A DNA stretch of 64,000 nt. Source: Pseudomonadota bacterium (GTDB lineage Bacteria > Pseudomonadota > Alphaproteobacteria > Acetobacterales > Acetobacteraceae). Below the pieces are notes generated by a model that was not told the origin of the DNA, made no database searches, and worked only from the letters and a program-made list of their open reading frames with translations. Within the stretch, counting starts at the first letter, position 1. Every line of letters begins with the position of its first letter. Below are positions 17,369-27,391 of the stretch, piece after piece. The stretch lies in assembly GCA_021809435.1 (NCBI GenBank), contig JAKBAD010000006.1, positions 62,001-126,000 of the forward strand, in the 5' to 3' direction. Both the position numbers and the translations under genes were made by a program.

Positions 17369-18868
17369 TCAGGCCAGCGGCTTGTGCAGCTTGGGCGCGT
17401 CGCCATAAGGCGCGGTGCCGTGCTCATAGGGCCGGCCCAGCAGCATATAGAGCAGCCCGGCCCCGCCGATGATCGCCACGGTGAGCGGCATCGACCAGTT
17501 GAGATACCAGGCCTCGGACGGTGTGCGCGGCCAGGCCATGTTGACGATGGCCGAGACACCATAGCCCAGCGCCACCAGATTGACCGGCCAGGCCCACGCC
17601 CCCAGCCGGAAATGCCCGCGCGGCTGCCAGCCCTTGGCACGGGCCCAGAGTGCGGCGATCACCACCATCTGGAAGGCGAGATAGATGCCGATGACCGCGA
17701 AATTGAGCACGGTCGCCAGGGCGTTTTGCAGAAAATACCCGACGACGACGATGGCCGCGGGCACCAGCCCGGAGACCAGCAGCGAACCCTCGGGCACATG
17801 GGCGTTCTCGGCCATGCGGGTGAGGAATTTGCTGCCCAGGATCATCTTGTCACGCGCATAGGCGAACAACAGGCGGCTGACGGCGGCCTGCAGGCTGAGC
17901 ACGCAGGAGATGAACGAAACCATGACCACCATGATCACCGCCTTCGAGCCCAGTGGCCCGAACGCGGTCGAGAGCACCTCGCCGATCGGATCGGCGACCC
18001 TGCCCGAGATCACATCGCCCATGTTGGGGATGGAGAGCATGAGCGCCAGACACACGAAAATGGAGGCGCCGACACCGACATAGATGGTCATGCGCATGGC
18101 CTTGGGAATTTCAACGCCCGGATTGGGGGTTTCCTCGGCCACGTCGCCGCAGGCCTCGAAGCCGTAGCAGCAGAACAGCCCCACCAGCGCGGCCGCCAAA
18201 AAGGCCGGCACATAAGAGCCCGCGCCCTGGATGTCGAAGCTGTTGAACACCACGGAGAGTGGCTGCGCGCGGTGCAAGGTGAGCAGGTCGCCGCCCACCA
18301 CGATGGCGCCCACCAGCTCGCAGATAAACCCGAACATGGCCACATGCGCCAGCAATTTGGTGCCACGCATGTTAATGGCGGTTGAGAGTCCGAGCAGCAC
18401 CAGCGCGGCGACGGTGGTGAAGACCGGCGTATCACTCACGCCAAACAAAGTGGCCAGAAACGGCCCCGCGCCCAGCACCACCGCCGAGATGGTGGTGAAC
18501 AATGCCCAGCCATAAATCCATCCGGCCATCCACGCCCAGCGCCGCCCCACCAGCCGGCGCGCCCACGGGTAGAGCCCGCCCGAGATGGGAAATTGCGAGA
18601 CCACCTCGCCAAACACCAGCGCGACCAGCAGCTGGCCGAGCCCGGCGAGCACGTAAGACCAGATCATCGGCGGCCCGCCCGTCTGCAGGCCAAAGGCGAA
18701 CACTGAATACACGCCGACAACGGGCGAGAGATAGGTAAAGCCGAGCGCGAAATTTTGCCACACCGACATGGTGCGGTCGAAATTCGACGTGTACCCCAGC
18801 GCGGCGAGCTGCGCATCGTCCGACGCGATATGAATCGCATCGATATGATGGTGCTTATGCTGTTCCAT
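17369..18868 (-). CDS. APC-superfamily amino acid/amine permease
   Basis: This 499-residue inner-membrane transporter has about 12 hydrophobic helices and the APC pattern, for example FALGFTYLSPVVGVYSVFAF, GWIYGWALFTTISAVV and CYGFEACGDVAEETPNPG. The last is a hallmark of the family's sixth to seventh helix region. The N-terminus is rich in histidine (MEQHKHHHIDAIHI). It is the first gene of the permease-ligase-ligase operon, has AAGGGAG before its ATG and a consensus sigma-54 promoter 158 nt upstream. It probably imports the amine that the ligases glutamylate. Confidence 0.88.
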   Translation of the reverse strand: MEQHKHHHIDAIHIASDDAQLAALGYTSNFDRTMSVWQNFALGFTYLSPVVGVYSVFAFGLQTGGPPMIWSYVLAGLGQLLVALVFGEVVSQFPISGGLYPWARRLVGRRWAWMAGWIYGWALFTTISAVVLGAGPFLATLFGVSDTPVFTTVAALVLLGLSTAINMRGTKLLAHVAMFGFICELVGAIVVGGDLLTLHRAQPLSVVFNSFDIQGAGSYVPAFLAAALVGLFCCYGFEACGDVAEETPNPGVEIPKAMRMTIYVGVGASIFVCLALMLSIPNMGDVISGRVADPIGEVLSTAFGPLGSKAVIMVVMVSFISCVLSLQAAVSRLLFAYARDKMILGSKFLTRMAENAHVPEGSLLVSGLVPAAIVVVGYFLQNALATVLNFAVIGIYLAFQMVVIAALWARAKGWQPRGHFRLGAWAWPVNLVALGYGVSAIVNMAWPRTPSEAWYLNWSMPLTVAIIGGAGLLYMLLGRPYEHGTAPYGDAPKLHKPLA

Positions 18869-19025
18869 ACAACACTCCCTTGTTCGTTAAACGTCATCAA
18901 TCACTCACGGCTCACGCCGTGGACTGTACGTTCCCCGCCTGGCCGGCATTTTATGTGGCGCCGGTCCTGGTGGGGCTTCCCTCATCCCCGCCACGGCCAA
19001 AACCGTCGCGGGCGATGGGGGAAAG

Positions 19026-19041
19026 AGCAAGCGGCGTGCCA
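19026..19041 (-). promoter_or_regulatory. Sigma-54 promoter of the permease/ligase operon
   Basis: Read on the minus strand, TGGCACGCCGCTTGCT matches the full TGGCACG-N4-TTGCW consensus with GG and GC 10 nt apart. Predicted transcripts start near 19014 and give a leader of about 145 nt before the permease. The rest of the 462-bp divergent gap 18869-19330 shows no gene. Confidence 0.82.
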
Positions 19042-19330
19042 AATTGAGTGTATTGATAATGCTGCGATTTTTTTTGAATTCCGAGAAAAACTGCAAAACT
19101 GCTTAATTTAGCGCTGCGAAATTGCAGCCATCGCCGCCTTGGCCGCCACTATGCCAGAGCTGACCGGTGCCGGGCCGGGAAAATCTGGCTCGCCCGCGCC
19201 GGCGGGTGCCTGCCCGGCCGGCTGCCCCCGGCACTTTGACAGTCTCCCAATTTTGTCCCAGGGGTTAGGGGAGAGAATGGTGACCGGCGCGCCTGTGTGG
19301 GGCAGCCCGGCGAACAGCTAGTGAGACCAA

Positions 19331-19936
19331 ATGGCCCGCCCGCGCGCGCTCGATTACGAAATCAAACGCAAGGCGATTCTGCACCGCGCCGCGGAGCTGA
19401 TCGCCCAGCACGGCTATGCCGGGACCTCCATCACCATGATCGCCCAGGCTTGCGGGGTCTCCAAGGCGCTGCTCTATCATTATTATCCCGACAAGGCCGC
19501 GATCCTCTATGATCTCTTGCTCGACCATTTGACCCAGCTCGTGGCGGCGGTGGAGGCCGCGGCCCGCGCGCCCCAAGATCGGGTTTATGCCATCGCCTCT
19601 TCTCTGCTCGAAACCTACCGCGATGCCGACGCCGAGCATCAGGTGCAGATCATGGCGCTGAAATTGCTGCCGCTTGAGCAGCAAGAGGTGCTGCGCGGTC
19701 TTGAGCGCCAACTGGTCGCCCTGCTCTCCGAGGCTATCGCTGAGGCCGTTCCGGTCATCGGCCACGGCCCCCTGCTCAAACCCGTGACCATGTCGGCTTT
19801 TGGCATGCTCAACTGGCATTATCTCTGGTTCCGCGAGGGGCGGGGGCTCACCCGCGCGCAATATGCCCGCCTGGTGACCGACCTCATCCTCTCAGGCGCG
19901 GTGTCCGCGGCGGCGCATGTCTCCGCCGCCTCTTGA
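19331..19936 (+). CDS. TetR-family regulator of the phenylacetate cluster (PaaR-like)
   Basis: This 201-residue repressor has the TetR helix-turn-helix near residues 30-55 (TSITMIAQACGVSKALLYHY) followed by a helical ligand domain. It is the first gene of the paa block and overlaps the PaaX gene by 20 nt. TetR-type PaaR proteins in other proteobacteria repress paa genes until phenylacetyl-CoA binds; this role is inferred from position. The palindrome at 27304-27323 is of the type such regulators bind. Confidence 0.82.
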   Translation: MARPRALDYEIKRKAILHRAAELIAQHGYAGTSITMIAQACGVSKALLYHYYPDKAAILYDLLLDHLTQLVAAVEAAARAPQDRVYAIASSLLETYRDADAEHQVQIMALKLLPLEQQEVLRGLERQLVALLSEAIAEAVPVIGHGPLLKPVTMSAFGMLNWHYLWFREGRGLTRAQYARLVTDLILSGAVSAAAHVSAAS

Positions 19937-20783
19937 AGCCATTCTCGGCCATGTGCGCGCCGAGCCCTCGCGCACATGGTCCATCATTATCAGCTTTTTC
20001 GGCGATGCTATTGTGCCGCGCGGCGGGGCGGTGTGGCTGGGGACGCTATTGGGATTCTTCAAGGGGCTGGACGTGGCCGAAACCGTGGTGCGCAGCGCTA
20101 TGTCCCGGCTCGCCGCCGAGGATTGGCTGACCCGCACCCGCCAGGGGCGTAACAGCTACTATCATCTGGCCGAGCGCGGGCGCGAGACGTTCGCCCAGGC
20201 CGCTCAGCGCATCTACCATCATCGCCCCCCCGCCTGGACCGGCGCGTTCGACGCCTTTCTGGTCGAACCCGCCGCCCGTGAAGCCGTGCGCGAGGCGCTC
20301 GACCAAGCCGGCTTTGGCGTGCCGCTGCCTGGCGTGTTCGTGGCGCCCCAGGGCGGCATTATCCCTCAGGCCGGGGCCAATTTGCCGCGCCTGTCACTCA
20401 GCGGCACGCCAGACGCTCTGCGCGAGCTGGCCGCCCGGGCCTGGAAGCTCGATGAGCTGGGTGTCGCCTATGCGCGCTTTTGCGCCGTGTTCGGCCCGCT
20501 CGAGGCCGCGCTCGCGCAGGGGGCCCAGCTTTCCTCGCTCGAATCCATCATGGCCCGCGTGCTGCTGATCCATGAATATCGCCGCATTGTGCTGCGTGAC
20601 CCCGTGCTGCCCCCGGCCATCCTGCCCGCCCCTTGGTCGGGCGATGAAGCCCGCCGCCTCTGCGCGGCCCTCTATCGCCATCTGCTCAGCCCCTCCGAGC
20701 GTTGGCTCGACCAGCACGCCATCGGCGCAAACGGCACCCCGCTCCCCGCTAACCCCGAAATAACCAGCCGTTTCAAAGATTAA
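19917..20783 (+). CDS. paaX: PaaX-family repressor
   Basis: This 288-residue protein matches PaaX, the phenylacetyl-CoA-responsive repressor. The N-terminal winged helix contains [18 protein letters not shown] and [20 protein letters not shown]. The C-terminal PaaX domain includes WRAAL-like and [20 protein letters not shown] elements followed by CAALYRHLL. It overlaps the TetR gene and precedes paaA by 104 nt, so both regulators are made together just upstream of their likely target. Confidence 0.9.
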   Translation: MSPPPLEAILGHVRAEPSRTWSIIISFFGDAIVPRGGAVWLGTLLGFFKGLDVAETVVRSAMSRLAAEDWLTRTRQGRNSYYHLAERGRETFAQAAQRIYHHRPPAWTGAFDAFLVEPAAREAVREALDQAGFGVPLPGVFVAPQGGIIPQAGANLPRLSLSGTPDALRELAARAWKLDELGVAYARFCAVFGPLEAALAQGAQLSSLESIMARVLLIHEYRRIVLRDPVLPPAILPAPWSGDEARRLCAALYRHLLSPSERWLDQHAIGANGTPLPANPEITSRFKD

Positions 20784-20824
20784 GGACGAAGACGGCCGCT
20801 CCACCCCCAGCGAATTTGAATGTG

Positions 20825-20858
20825 TTGCAAAATTTAATTGCACTTCGATATTTTGCAA
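20825..20858. promoter_or_regulatory. Candidate operator upstream of paaA
   Basis: TTGCAAAAT at 20825-20833 and ATTTTGCAA at 20850-20858 are perfect 9-bp inverted repeats 25 bp apart centre to centre, ending 30 nt before the paaA start. They are strong candidates for PaaX or PaaR binding. They differ from the palindrome in the paaG/paaJ promoter. Confidence 0.55.
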
Positions 20859-20887
20859 TATATTCTCCGCCGCAGGGGAGAACCACC

Positions 20888-21868
<981 letters not shown>

Positions 21869-21911
21869 TTTCATCGGGCGCCCACCGCGCCCAAGCACAA
21901 GGACCTCAACC

Positions 21912-22199
21912 ATGGCCGAACCCGCCACCCCGCTCTGGGAAGTTTTCATCCGCAGCCGCAACGGCTTGGCCCACCGCCATGCCGGCTCGCTGCACGCCCC
22001 CGATGCCACGCTCGCCCTGCAAGCCGCGCGCGACCTGTTCACCCGCCGCGGCGAGGGACTGTCTCTCTGGGTGGTGCCTTCCAGCGCCATTACCGCCTCC
22101 GATCCCGCCGATCAGGGCATGATGTTCGAGCCGACCGGCTCGAAAATCTACCGCCACCCCACCTTTTACGAAATTCCCGACGAAGTCGGACATATGTGA
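21912..22199 (+). CDS. paaB: Phenylacetyl-CoA epoxidase subunit PaaB
   Basis: This 95-residue small subunit bridges PaaA-PaaC dimers. It has the family start PLWEVFIRSRNGLAHRHAGS and the ending typical of PaaB. The ATG at 21912 is 43 nt after paaA and 7 nt before paaC. Confidence 0.93.
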   Translation: MAEPATPLWEVFIRSRNGLAHRHAGSLHAPDATLALQAARDLFTRRGEGLSLWVVPSSAITASDPADQGMMFEPTGSKIYRHPTFYEIPDEVGHM

Positions 22200-22206
22200 G
22201 GCAGTC

Positions 22207-22971
22207 ATGGCCACCACCTCCATCACCGTGCAGGCCACGCCCCTGTTGGCTTACCTGCTCAAACGCGCCGATGACGCGCTGATCCTCGGCCATCGCCTCT
22301 CCGAGTGGTGCGGCGCCGCCCCGCTCATGGAAGAGGAAATGGCGCTCGCCAATATGGGGCTCGATCTCATCGGCCAGGCCCGCGCCCTCTACGGTTACGC
22401 CGCCGAACGCGAAGGCGCGGGGCGCACCGAGGATGATTACGCCTATCGCCGCGATGAGCGTGCCTTTGGCAATTTGCTTTTGCTTGAGCAGCCCAACGGC
22501 GACTTCGCCCAAACCATGGTACGCCAGCTGCTTTATTCCGCCTTCATCGATCCCTATTGGCGCGCGCTCATGACCTCGCCCGATGCCACGCTGGCCGCCA
22601 TTGCCGCGAAATCGGAGAAGGAGAGCGCTTATCATCTCCGCCATGCGTCCGAATGGGTGATCCGTCTGGGGGATGGCACCGCCGAGAGCCACCGCCGGGC
22701 CCAGGCCGCGCTCGAGCGGCTTTGGCCCTATACGGGCGAGTTGTTCGCCCCCGAGGATGAAGCGCTCGTCGGCCTGGTCGCCAATCCTCCCACCCTGCGC
22801 GCGGCCTGGCGTGAAACTCTGAGCCGCGTGCTGGCCCAGGCCACGCTGACCATGCCCACTGATGGCTGGATGCAGAGCGGCGGCCGCGCGGGCGCGCATT
22901 CGGAGCATCTGGGCCATCTTCTGGCCGAGCTGCAATATCTGCCACGTACCTATCCGGGAGCCGTGTGGTGA
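22207..22971 (+). CDS. paaC: Phenylacetyl-CoA epoxidase subunit PaaC (structural)
   Basis: This 254-residue ferritin-like subunit pairs with PaaA. Characteristic blocks are YLLKRADDALILGHRLSEWC, MEEEMALANMGLDLIGQAR, RRDERAFGNLLLLEQPNGDF and SEKESAYHLRHASEW. It overlaps paaD by 7 nt. Confidence 0.94.
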   Translation: MATTSITVQATPLLAYLLKRADDALILGHRLSEWCGAAPLMEEEMALANMGLDLIGQARALYGYAAEREGAGRTEDDYAYRRDERAFGNLLLLEQPNGDFAQTMVRQLLYSAFIDPYWRALMTSPDATLAAIAAKSEKESAYHLRHASEWVIRLGDGTAESHRRAQAALERLWPYTGELFAPEDEALVGLVANPPTLRAAWRETLSRVLAQATLTMPTDGWMQSGGRAGAHSEHLGHLLAELQYLPRTYPGAVW

Positions 22972-23456
22972 GCGAGACAGCGCGCCGGGCGGAAATCTGG
23001 CGCGTGGCGGGTGCCGTGTGCGATCCTGAAATTCCCGTGCTCACCATCGCCGATATGGGCGTGCTGCGCGATGTGCGGGTTGTGGGGGAGGTGATCGAAA
23101 TCGACATCACCCCCACTTATTCCGGCTGCCCGGCCATGAATATGATCGCGCTCGAACTTGAAACCACTCTGGAAGCCGCGGGGTTTGGCCGGCCCCGGAT
23201 CAATCTCGTGCTGTCGCCGGCCTGGACGACCGATTTTCTCACCGATGACGCGCGTGAGAAGCTGCGCGCTTATGGTATTGCCCCGCCCGCCAAGGCGGCT
23301 GGCCGCCGGGGGTTATTTGGCGTTGAGCACGTGCCCTGCCCACGCTGCGGCTCATATTTGACCGAGGAAATCGCCCCGTTTGGCTCCACCTCCTGCAAAT
23401 CGCTTTGGCGCTGCCAAAGCTGCCGTGAACCTTTCGATTATTTTAAATGCCATTAA
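22965..23456 (+). CDS. paaD: PaaD, iron-sulfur assembly factor for the epoxidase
   Basis: This 163-residue protein has an N-terminal DUF59/MIP18 fold (VCDPEIPVLTIADMGVL, then PTYSGCPAMNMI) and a C-terminal zinc-ribbon-like part with paired cysteines (PCPRCGS and CQSCREPF), as in PaaD. It supports maturation of the PaaE cluster. Translation starts at a GTG (22965 or 22968) inside the end of paaC. Confidence 0.92.
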   Translation: MVSETARRAEIWRVAGAVCDPEIPVLTIADMGVLRDVRVVGEVIEIDITPTYSGCPAMNMIALELETTLEAAGFGRPRINLVLSPAWTTDFLTDDAREKLRAYGIAPPAKAAGRRGLFGVEHVPCPRCGSYLTEEIAPFGSTSCKSLWRCQSCREPFDYFKCH

Positions 23457-23467
23457 AGGGCCTTGCC

Positions 23468-24571
23468 ATGTCGATCACCACAGACAAGCCGCGTGCCACC
23501 GCCCCGCGCTTCCATGCGCTGCGCGTGCGCGAGATCACCCGTGAAACGCCCGACGCCGTTTCGGTTAGCTTCGAGGTGCCGCCTGAGCTTGCCGCCGACT
23601 ATGCCTTCGCGGCGGGCCAATATCTCACATTGCGTATGACGCTCGATGGCGAGGAACTGCGCCGCTCCTACTCCATCTGCACCGCGCCCGGAGACGGCGA
23701 TCTGCGCATCGCGGTCAAGCAACTGCCAGGCGGGCGTGTCTCGGGTTGGGTGAATGCCGCTCTCAAACCAGGCGATTGGCTCGATGTCATGACCCCCACC
23801 GGCCGCTTCGGCCTCGCCCACGCGCCGGGCAATGGCCGGCAGCATGTCGCTTTTGCCGCGGGTTCAGGCATTACGCCCGTGCTTTCCATCGCCCGCGATG
23901 TGCTGATGCGCGAGCCAGGCTCGCATTTCACCCTGTTTTACGGCAATCGCGTTACCGAGAGTATTTTATTTCGCACCGCGCTGGAGGAGTTGAAAGACCG
24001 CTATCTCGCGCGCTTTGCGGTTTTTCATGTACTCTCGCGCGAACAGCAGGACCTGTCAGCCCTCAATGGCCATCTGAACGCTGAAAAAATCCGCGACCTG
24101 CTCGCCACAGTTGGGGGCGCCGCTAAAATCGACCATGCCTTTGTTTGCGGCCCCGAGGCGATGATCGACGAGGTTGGCACTGCCCTGCGCGATGCCGGCC
24201 TGGCCGAGGAGCGCCTCCATACCGAGCGCTTCGTCTCCGCCCTTGGCGGGCGCCCGCGCGCCGCGCCGGTGGTTGATGAAGCCGCCCCGCCCGCTCACAT
24301 CGCCACTCTGATCGTGGATGGCAAAACCCGCGATGTACCCGTGGCGGCCGGCGAAGCCGTGCTCGATGCCGCGCTGCGCGCTGGGCTCGACCTGCCCTTC
24401 GCCTGCAAGGGCGGCATGTGCTCCACGTGCCGCGCCAAGGTTGTTGAGGGCGCGGTTGAAATGGCGCTGAATTACGCGCTGGAGCCTTGGGAAACCGAGG
24501 CTGGCTTCGTGCTCACCTGCCAGGCCCAATGCACGACCCCGCGTGTCACCATAGATTACGACCATATCTGA
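23468..24571 (+). CDS. paaE: Phenylacetyl-CoA epoxidase reductase PaaE
   Basis: This 367-residue reductase feeds NADPH electrons to the epoxidase. The FAD domain has the RRSYSICTAP motif and the nucleotide domain AAGSGITPVLSIARDV. The C-terminal plant-type 2Fe-2S domain has Cys ligands in FACKGGMCSTCRAKV and VLTCQAQ. I prefer the ATG at 23468, which has AAAGGG 7 nt upstream, to an in-frame ATG 21 nt earlier that overlaps paaD. A terminator follows. Confidence 0.94.
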   Translation: MSITTDKPRATAPRFHALRVREITRETPDAVSVSFEVPPELAADYAFAAGQYLTLRMTLDGEELRRSYSICTAPGDGDLRIAVKQLPGGRVSGWVNAALKPGDWLDVMTPTGRFGLAHAPGNGRQHVAFAAGSGITPVLSIARDVLMREPGSHFTLFYGNRVTESILFRTALEELKDRYLARFAVFHVLSREQQDLSALNGHLNAEKIRDLLATVGGAAKIDHAFVCGPEAMIDEVGTALRDAGLAEERLHTERFVSALGGRPRAAPVVDEAAPPAHIATLIVDGKTRDVPVAAGEAVLDAALRAGLDLPFACKGGMCSTCRAKVVEGAVEMALNYALEPWETEAGFVLTCQAQCTTPRVTIDYDHI

Positions 24572-24595
24572 CGGCCGGCCGCGGAACGCCAACTC

Positions 24596-24627
24596 AAAAG
24601 CCCCCCGGAGAAATCCGGGGGGCTTTT
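24596..24627. terminator. Bidirectional terminator between paaE and paaK
   Basis: A 14-bp stem, AAAAGCCCCCCGGA with TCCGGGGGGCTTTT, closes a GAAA tetraloop. The A-rich left and T-rich right arms make it active for both converging genes. Confidence 0.9.
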
Positions 24628-24697
24628 CTTGTGTTGCTTGAAATCTTGATAAAAACGCCGTTTTTTCAAACCATAGTGCCGCCGGATGTTTTGGCGA

Positions 24698-26032
24698 CTA
24701 CGCCTTCGGCCGCCGGTCGACAATCCGTTTGGCTTTACCGGTCAGCGAGCGTTCCACCTCGCCAGGCCCGTGCAGCATCACGCGCGTGGTCACGCCGATG
24801 CTGTCCTTGATCCGTTTTAAAATCTTCCGCTCTCCACCGGCGAGATCCATGGTGTCATAGGCCGCGCCCATCACCTCGGCGTGCACGGTCAGCTCATCCA
24901 TGCGCCCCTCGCGGGTCAGCTCCAGCTGGTAATGACCCGAGCAGAAATCTTGCGCGAGCAGGATTTCCTCGATCTGAGAGGGAAATAAATTTACCCCGCG
25001 CAGAATGATCATATCATCTGACCGGCCGGTGATTTTCTCCATCCGCCGCATGCCATGCCGCGCGGTCCCGGCCATCAGCCTGGTCAAATCACGTGTGCGA
25101 TAGCGGATGATCGGAAACGCCTCCTTGGTGAGTGAGGTAAAAACCAGCTCGCCCTTTTCGCCGTCGGGCAGTACTTCGCCGGTGACCGGATCGATGATCT
25201 CGGGATAAAAATGATCCTCCCAGATATGAAGCCCATCCTTGGTCTCCACGCATTCCTGCGCCACGCCCGGCCCGATCACTTCTGAGAGCCCGTAAATATC
25301 CGTGGCGTCGAGTGAGAAAGCCCGCTCAATTTCGCCGCGCATGGCGTTCGTCCATGGTTCGGCGCCAAAAATACCGAATTTGAGCGAGCTTTCGCGTGCC
25401 TCCAACCCGGCTTTGGCAAACCCGTCTTGCAGCGCCAGCATATAGCTTGGCGTCACCATAATGGCATCGGGTTTGAAATCATTGATCAGCTGCACTTGCC
25501 GTTCAGTCATGCCGCCTGACATCGGCACCACCGTGCAGCCTAGCCGCTCGGCGCCATAATGCGCGCCCAGCCCGCCAGTAAACAGCCCGTAGCCATAGGC
25601 CACATGTACCATCATGCCTGGCCGAACCCCCGCCGCACGGATCGAGCGGGCCATGACATCCGCCCACATATCAATATCAGCCTGCGTATAGCCCACCACA
25701 ATCGGTTTGCCGGTGGTGCCCGATGAGCCGTGCACCCGGGCCAGCTTTTCCCGCGGCACGGCGAACATGTTGAACGGATAATTGTCGCGTAAATCCGTCT
25801 TTACCGTGAACGGGAATTTGGCGAGATCACTCAGCTCGCGCAGATCCGACGGATGCACCCCCGCCTCGTCAAACTGGCGCTTATAAAACGGCACGTTTTC
25901 GTAAGCATGGCGCAGCGACCAGGCCAGCCGCTCGCGCTGCAGCGCCATGATCTGATCGCGCGAGGCCCGCTCCGCGTCATCAAGCTCGCCGCCGCCTCGC
26001 CTTGCGCCCATCGCGGGCATGGTCATGTTCAT
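24698..26032 (-). CDS. paaK: Phenylacetate-CoA ligase
   Basis: This 444-residue AMP-forming ligase activates phenylacetate to phenylacetyl-CoA, the first step of the pathway. The P-loop-like motif is RVHGSSGTTGKP, the adenylation motif includes DIYGLSEVIGPG, and ITGRSDDMIILRGVNLFPSQ is the hinge region. Length is standard for PaaK. It heads away from the paaABCDE operon and lies downstream of paaI and paaG on the same strand. Confidence 0.95.
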   Translation of the reverse strand: MNMTMPAMGARRGGGELDDAERASRDQIMALQRERLAWSLRHAYENVPFYKRQFDEAGVHPSDLRELSDLAKFPFTVKTDLRDNYPFNMFAVPREKLARVHGSSGTTGKPIVVGYTQADIDMWADVMARSIRAAGVRPGMMVHVAYGYGLFTGGLGAHYGAERLGCTVVPMSGGMTERQVQLINDFKPDAIMVTPSYMLALQDGFAKAGLEARESSLKFGIFGAEPWTNAMRGEIERAFSLDATDIYGLSEVIGPGVAQECVETKDGLHIWEDHFYPEIIDPVTGEVLPDGEKGELVFTSLTKEAFPIIRYRTRDLTRLMAGTARHGMRRMEKITGRSDDMIILRGVNLFPSQIEEILLAQDFCSGHYQLELTREGRMDELTVHAEVMGAAYDTMDLAGGERKILKRIKDSIGVTTRVMLHGPGEVERSLTGKAKRIVDRRPKA

Positions 26033-26059
26033 TTTTGTCTCTCCCCCGATTTTACTTGT

Positions 26060-26479
26060 TTATGTAACGGTGCCGCCAATCAGGCGCGAATGGCCGCGAA
26101 ACAGCGCGATCACCTCGCCCTCCTGCGCCACCTCGATATCATAAATTCCCGAGCGCCCAGCGCGTGAAACCTCGCGCGCCGTGGCCACCAGCCGCTTGCC
26201 CGCCTTGCCCGGGCGTAGATAGGTAATCGAGCAATGTGCCGCCACGGCGCGCTCATTATGGCTGTTGCAGGCGAAGGCGAACGCGCTGTCGGCGAGCGCG
26301 AAGATAAACCCGCCATGGGCGGTGCCGTGGCCGTTGGTCATGGCGGGCGTCACGGTCATGGCCAGTTGCGCCGTGCCCGGCCCCACTGCCAAAATCTCCA
26401 TGCCCAGCCCCTGGCTGGCGGCATCATTGGCCCACATCGCCTCGGCGGTGGCGCGGGCTATGTCGTTAGGGGCGCTCAT
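26060..26479 (-). CDS. paaI: Hydroxyphenylacetyl-CoA thioesterase PaaI
   Basis: This 139-residue hot-dog-fold thioesterase contains the active-site block MTNGHGTAHGGFIFALADSA and THSITYLRP-like strand CSITYLRPGKAGKRLVATAR. PaaI rescues CoA from dead-end acyl-CoA intermediates. It overlaps paaG by ATGA and is followed 27 nt later by paaK. Confidence 0.93.
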   Translation of the reverse strand: MSAPNDIARATAEAMWANDAASQGLGMEILAVGPGTAQLAMTVTPAMTNGHGTAHGGFIFALADSAFAFACNSHNERAVAAHCSITYLRPGKAGKRLVATAREVSRAGRSGIYDIEVAQEGEVIALFRGHSRLIGGTVT

Positions 26480-27261
26480 GCCGGGCGGCCCGTAAAGCGC
26501 GGTGCGCGTTTTGCCACAAAGGCGGTCACGCCTTCGCGGTAATCAGGCGTGCGCCCGGCGGCGCGTTGCAGGTCGCGCTCCACATTCAACTGCTCATCGA
26601 GCGAATTGCCAGCCGAGGCGTTAAATGCCGCCTTGGTCAGCGCCAGCCCCTGGGTCGGCTGTGTGGCCAGATGCGCGGCCAGCGCGCGGGCCTCGCTCAT
26701 CAGCGCCGCGTCATCCACGGCTTTCCAAATCATCCCCCAGCGTTCCGCCTGTTCAGCCGCCACCGGCTCGCCAAGCAGCGCCAGCCCGCGGGCGCGCGCC
26801 TCTCCTACCAGCCGGGGCAGGAAAAAACTGCCGCCCGCATCCGGCACCAGTCCGATTTTGGCGAAAGACTGGATGAATTTCGCCGAGCGCGCCGCCAGCA
26901 CAATATCGCACGCCAGCGCGATATTCGCCCCCGCCCCCGCCGCCACGCCGTTCACCGCGCATATCACCGGTTTTTGCAGCCGCCGCAGCCGCCGCACCAG
27001 CGGGTTGTAAAACCGCTCCAGCGTCTCGCCAAGGTCGGGCGGTCCTTCAGCGCCAGCGCGATCGCCTAAATCCTGGCCAGCGCAAAATCCGCGCCCGGCG
27101 CCGCTCAGCAGCACGGCGCGCCAGCTTTCCTCCGCGGCCTCTGCCAGCGCCAAAGCCAGCGCGGCGTGCAGCGCCTCGTTAAAGGCGTTCAGCCGCTCCG
27201 GGCGGTTGAGCGTCAGCTCCATCCACCCTTCATGGCGGGTTACCAACAGCACGTCACTCAT
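26476..27261 (-). CDS. paaG: 2-(1,2-epoxy-1,2-dihydrophenyl)acetyl-CoA isomerase PaaG
   Basis: This 261-residue crotonase-fold isomerase converts the epoxide to the oxepin-CoA. Features are GAGRGFCAGQDLGDR, the oxyanion-hole block VNGVAAGAGANIALACDIVL and KIGLVPDAGGSFFLPRLVG with the conserved Asp. GGAGG precedes the ATG at 27261; the longer frame upstream crosses the promoter. It is divergent from paaJ. Confidence 0.93.
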   Translation of the reverse strand: MSDVLLVTRHEGWMELTLNRPERLNAFNEALHAALALALAEAAEESWRAVLLSGAGRGFCAGQDLGDRAGAEGPPDLGETLERFYNPLVRRLRRLQKPVICAVNGVAAGAGANIALACDIVLAARSAKFIQSFAKIGLVPDAGGSFFLPRLVGEARARGLALLGEPVAAEQAERWGMIWKAVDDAALMSEARALAAHLATQPTQGLALTKAAFNASAGNSLDEQLNVERDLQRAAGRTPDYREGVTAFVAKRAPRFTGRPA

Positions 27262-27303
27262 TCTGGCGTCCTCCGGGTCTGGGGCTGCACAACCCCTCTT
27301 GAA

Positions 27304-27323
27304 TTGACCGATCGTTCGGTTAA
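27304..27323. promoter_or_regulatory. PaaR-type palindromic operator between paaG and paaJ
   Basis: TTGACCGATCGTTCGGTTAA matches its own reverse complement at 16 of 20 positions, with ACCGA/TCGGT arms. This is a typical TetR-family operator and resembles sites known for repressors of acyl-CoA and phenylacetate genes. It lies in the 130-bp divergent promoter and can control both operons; the TetR protein at 19331-19936 is the likely binder. Confidence 0.65.
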
Positions 27324-27391
27324 TATTTAGTCCAACGGGGGATGATGTCAACAATGACCTACGCCCTCCGCGTGAGAAGGGGAAAAACGTC

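Noticed and set aside
18869-19330. A small gene in the gap between the permease and the TetR gene
   Set aside because: Frames of about 60 to 118 codons exist, but none has a ribosome site or domain; the gap is better explained by the sigma-54 promoter and its upstream region.
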